This document shows positions 63,001 through 64,000 of a stretch of DNA of 64,000 bases, piece after piece. The position numbers were made by a program, and so were the translations under genes. The stretch is from Amanita rubescens (Eukaryota; Basidiomycota; Agaricomycetes; Agaricales; Amanitaceae), in the NCBI GenBank assembly GCA_015039365.1, contig WION01000059.1, forward strand, positions 150,366-214,365, given 5' to 3'. The notes beneath the pieces are model-generated. The model was given only the letters and a program-made list of their open reading frames with translations. It ran no database searches and had not been told where the DNA came from. Each line of letters begins with the position of its first letter. Position 1 is the stretch's first letter.

Positions 63001-63885
63001 TCCCGACCCGGTGGTCAAACTTAACACTCTTTTCAGACGGGCGGCCGAGTCGACGACAGCGCGGGAGTCCGGGTGAATATAACGCACAGCGGTCGCGGCG
63101 TAAATGAACAACCTCCCAGCGCGATTTGCAAGTTGTTCAATTTGGTAGGATGATGGGCGGGGGGACATAGTGTGAAACGCGTCGGTGAGAAATTTCTTGA
63201 TGTCCGCTTCCACGACCGACTCTTCGATATCGTGTAGATGAAGCACAGTTCTCGAACGTCCTGGTTCCAACATTTTTTGTCGGATTCCAGGTTCCGGTCG
63301 ACTGGTAAGGAAGATCTTGAGGGGTAGATCAGGAGCGAGCTTCAGGAGCGTCTCCAGAAACAGCCGGAATGCCTGGCCGTCGTCACACTCGTCCAAGGCA
63401 TCAATCACGATAACGGTATCTTCTAGCACAGCCGAGCCCTTGACCGCTCGGATGGGGCACTCGATGAGCTTTTGAAACTGCCATCGCACGTCGAGTTTGC
63501 TTGCCTGCGGCTCCTCTTTGAGGACTTTGCACAAAGCCGATTGATACGCGGGGTAGGATTGTGAGAGTTGGAATGCGAGAGTTGGGACAATGTTATTAAC
63601 ATCACGGCATGAGGGTTCAGCGCGTGAACAGAAGAAGTTGCCACCAAGTTTCCCGACGTTCGCCAACCATTCGCACAGGCTGTATCCGATCGTCGTCTTG
63701 CCAGTCCCCGCCATACCGTTCATCCAATACACCTTTGCCCCTCCCTTGTTCCCGGCCCATTCCTTCAAATTATGGATGATCTTCTCGCGCGTCTCTGCTG
63801 TACAGCCGCGTCTACCAATATTGGTGGAATAGTTCGAGTTATATCTGGCTGATTGCACGGGGGTCATTTCATTGAGCAATGCTTT
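60043..63885 (-). CDS. NACHT-WD40 STAND protein (NLR-like), 5' end beyond the window
   Basis: The exon 63885-60043 follows an intron 63936-63886 (GTAGG...GATAG) and an upstream exon that begins near 63970 or earlier, so the N-terminal effector domain is outside the window. A linker with SARYNSNYSTNIGRRGCTAETR precedes the NACHT domain: Walker A MNGMAGTGKTTIGYSL, RAEPSCRDVNNIVPTLAFQL, Walker B TVIVIDALDECDDG and sensor KIFLTSRPE. A helical arm region follows (about residues 210-570). Then come 13 complete WD40 repeats and a partial one, each 43 residues, nearly identical to each other. The protein ends with about 90 residues of unrelated sequence. In HET-E/HET-D of Podospora such proteins trigger self/non-self recognition; a similar role here is inference. 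Confidence 0.9.
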   Translation of the reverse strand, partial: KALLNEMTPVQSARYNSNYSTNIGRRGCTAETREKIIHNLKEWAGNKGGAKVYWMNGMAGTGKTTIGYSLCEWLANVGKLGGNFFCSRAEPSCRDVNNIVPTLAFQLSQSYPAYQSALCKVLKEEPQASKLDVRWQFQKLIECPIRAVKGSAVLEDTVIVIDALDECDDGQAFRLFLETLLKLAPDLPLKIFLTSRPEPGIRQKMLEPGRSRTVLHLHDIEESVVEADIKKFLTDAFHTMSPRPSSYQIEQLANRAGRLFIYAATAVRYIHPDSRAVVDSAARLKRVLSLTTGSGKQHQELDKLYKSVLSAAFDDDLEADEIDNIRLTLWTVVCAREPVSLKTIASLQSLTKDTLRASLEPLRSVLFVQEGVHGLVAPFHASFPDYILQRDRSKQFHCNAAQHHELLANGCFDVMKAQLRFNICDLESSYLFDEDVPDLEDRVRKHISPTLSYACRYWGEHLQKGNSSEAVHKNLDNFLRKQLLFWMEVLNLEKRILMGADILRQVQNGLKVRISATSCSTRKLRYTGKDFPGNTMKQIADAASFVARFAGGACMRSTPHIYISAVPFCAKSSSVYVNYWGYMRGLMEVEGRAMKEWQSAAIVLRKTNAMVFSVGFSPDGTRIVSGSDDCTIRVWDARSGDIVAGPFECHTDDITSVAFSPDGTCIVSGSDDHTIRVWDARSGDVVAGPFKGHTNSVRSVAFSPDGTHIISGSDDRTIRVWDARSGDIVAGPFEGHTDYVTSVAFSPDGTFIVSGSEDHAIRVWDARSGDVVVGPFEGHTDYVTSVAFSPDGTCIVSGSEDHTIRVWDTRSGDIVAGPFEGHKNSVRSVAFSLDGTRIVSGSHDRTIRVWDARSGDIVAGPFEGHTDYIRSAAFSPDGTRIVSGSDDRTIRVWDARSGDVVAGPFEGHTSYIRSVAFSPDGTRIVSGSDDHTIRVWDACSGDIVAGPFEGHTGYITSVAFSPDGTRIVSGSDDRTIRVWDARSGDIVAGPFEGHTSYIRSVAFSPDGTRIVSGSYDLTIRVWDARSGDVVAGPFGGHTDYIRSVAFSPDGTRIVSGSDDRTTRVWDARSGDVVAGPFEGHTNSVRSVAFSPDGTRIVSGSYDRTIRVWDARSGNIVAGPFEGHTSYITSVAFSPDGTRIVSGSHDHTIQVWDARSGDVVAGPFEGHTSYVTSVAFSPDGTRIVSGSNDHTIRGLTYAKYNDHIFPHTPHPLSHLKHFVFKQDGWITVDNYPFFWISPLFRPYLPFPSNTFVISPQGSISISYPPHLNVGTKWPSSFAPHA
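60305..62058 (-). repeat. WD40 tandem array, period 129 bp, 13 full units and one partial
   Basis: Each unit encodes SVAFSPDGTRIVSGS followed by DDxTIRVWDARSGD and IVAGPFEGHT. Differences are concentrated at a few codons (for instance the residues after GS, after GHT and before SVAF), while the rest is almost invariant at the DNA level. This is the high-internal-conservation pattern of fungal NLR repeats that are homogenised by unequal exchange and diversified at the binding surface. Confidence 0.95.
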
Positions 63886-64000
63886 CTATCAGGTGGACCT
63901 TTGAGCGTGTATCAAGACCTAGTCAAACCATCCTACCTCATGTGAATTTCGGGCATCTTCCGCAGTCTTGAGACTAATATACATCTAACTGTATGTCAGA

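Noticed and set aside
1..64000. tRNA or rRNA genes
   Set aside because: No cloverleaf with intact A and B boxes and no rRNA-like conserved stretch was noticed by eye on either strand. A covariance-model search would be needed to exclude them fully.

Overview
This looks like a nuclear segment of a filamentous basidiomycete, most likely an agaricomycete. The evidence is the very short introns (about 46-65 nt) in almost every gene, the fungal gene set (Exo70, Atg18, tRNA ligase, Vps74, Chs7, Mdm35), a chromodomain Ty3 retroelement, a CACTA Tnp2-like transposase, HNH and NACHT-WD40 genes, and families of F-box and P-loop GTPase genes. The genus cannot be fixed from sequence alone.

Left third (1-18.2 kb): a transposon graveyard. 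A decayed CACTA transposase (677-2180, minus) abuts a 5'-truncated Ty3 element (about 2541-7360) that keeps RT, RNase H, integrase, chromodomain, an unusual second ORF and its 3' LTR. Two 257-bp LTRs of another Ty3 family lie head to head (8201-8918). A deleted PIF/Harbinger-like element (9103-18215) carries a complete Ty1/copia element (9414-17547) with 407-bp LTRs that look identical, a TAAAT target duplication and a copia-type half-tRNA primer site.

18.7-28.3 kb: a compact block of single-copy genes: a TMEM242-like protein and HAP3 (minus), F-box (plus), EXO70 and ATG18 (minus), and tRNA ligase TRL1 (plus). Divergent start codons are 34-36 bp apart and two convergent genes share TTAA as overlapping stop codons. 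An HNH gene (28.7-29.7 kb) follows, sandwiched between the true 3' end of TRL1 and a decayed duplicate of it.

30.7-34.9 kb (minus): a P-loop GTPase gene. Between two coding parts lies a roughly 2.3-kb array in which an AG acceptor and a GT donor are separated by exactly three bases, about 34 times, each pair spaced by an intron-length stretch. Read literally this is a run of one-codon exons. It is the most striking feature of the window.

35-41 kb: repeats, an inverted duplicate of the 58.3-59.2 kb segment, GC-rich hairpins, an F-box gene and a decayed TRL1 fragment. 41.4-45.3 kb: a divergent G-alpha gene with 6-nt and 21-nt exons and no switch-II glutamine, then VPS74. 46.6-52.1 kb: four related genes for small secreted Cys-rich proteins, three in tandem repeat units.

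52.5-58.4 kb: a second compact block (CHS7, a RapZ-C-like gene, MDM35, mitochondrial L33, a methyltransferase, a conserved low-complexity protein). 60-64 kb: a NACHT-WD40 STAND gene with 14 near-identical WD40 repeats whose 5' end lies beyond the window. All exon coordinates were worked out by eye from reading frame, splice signals and family knowledge.
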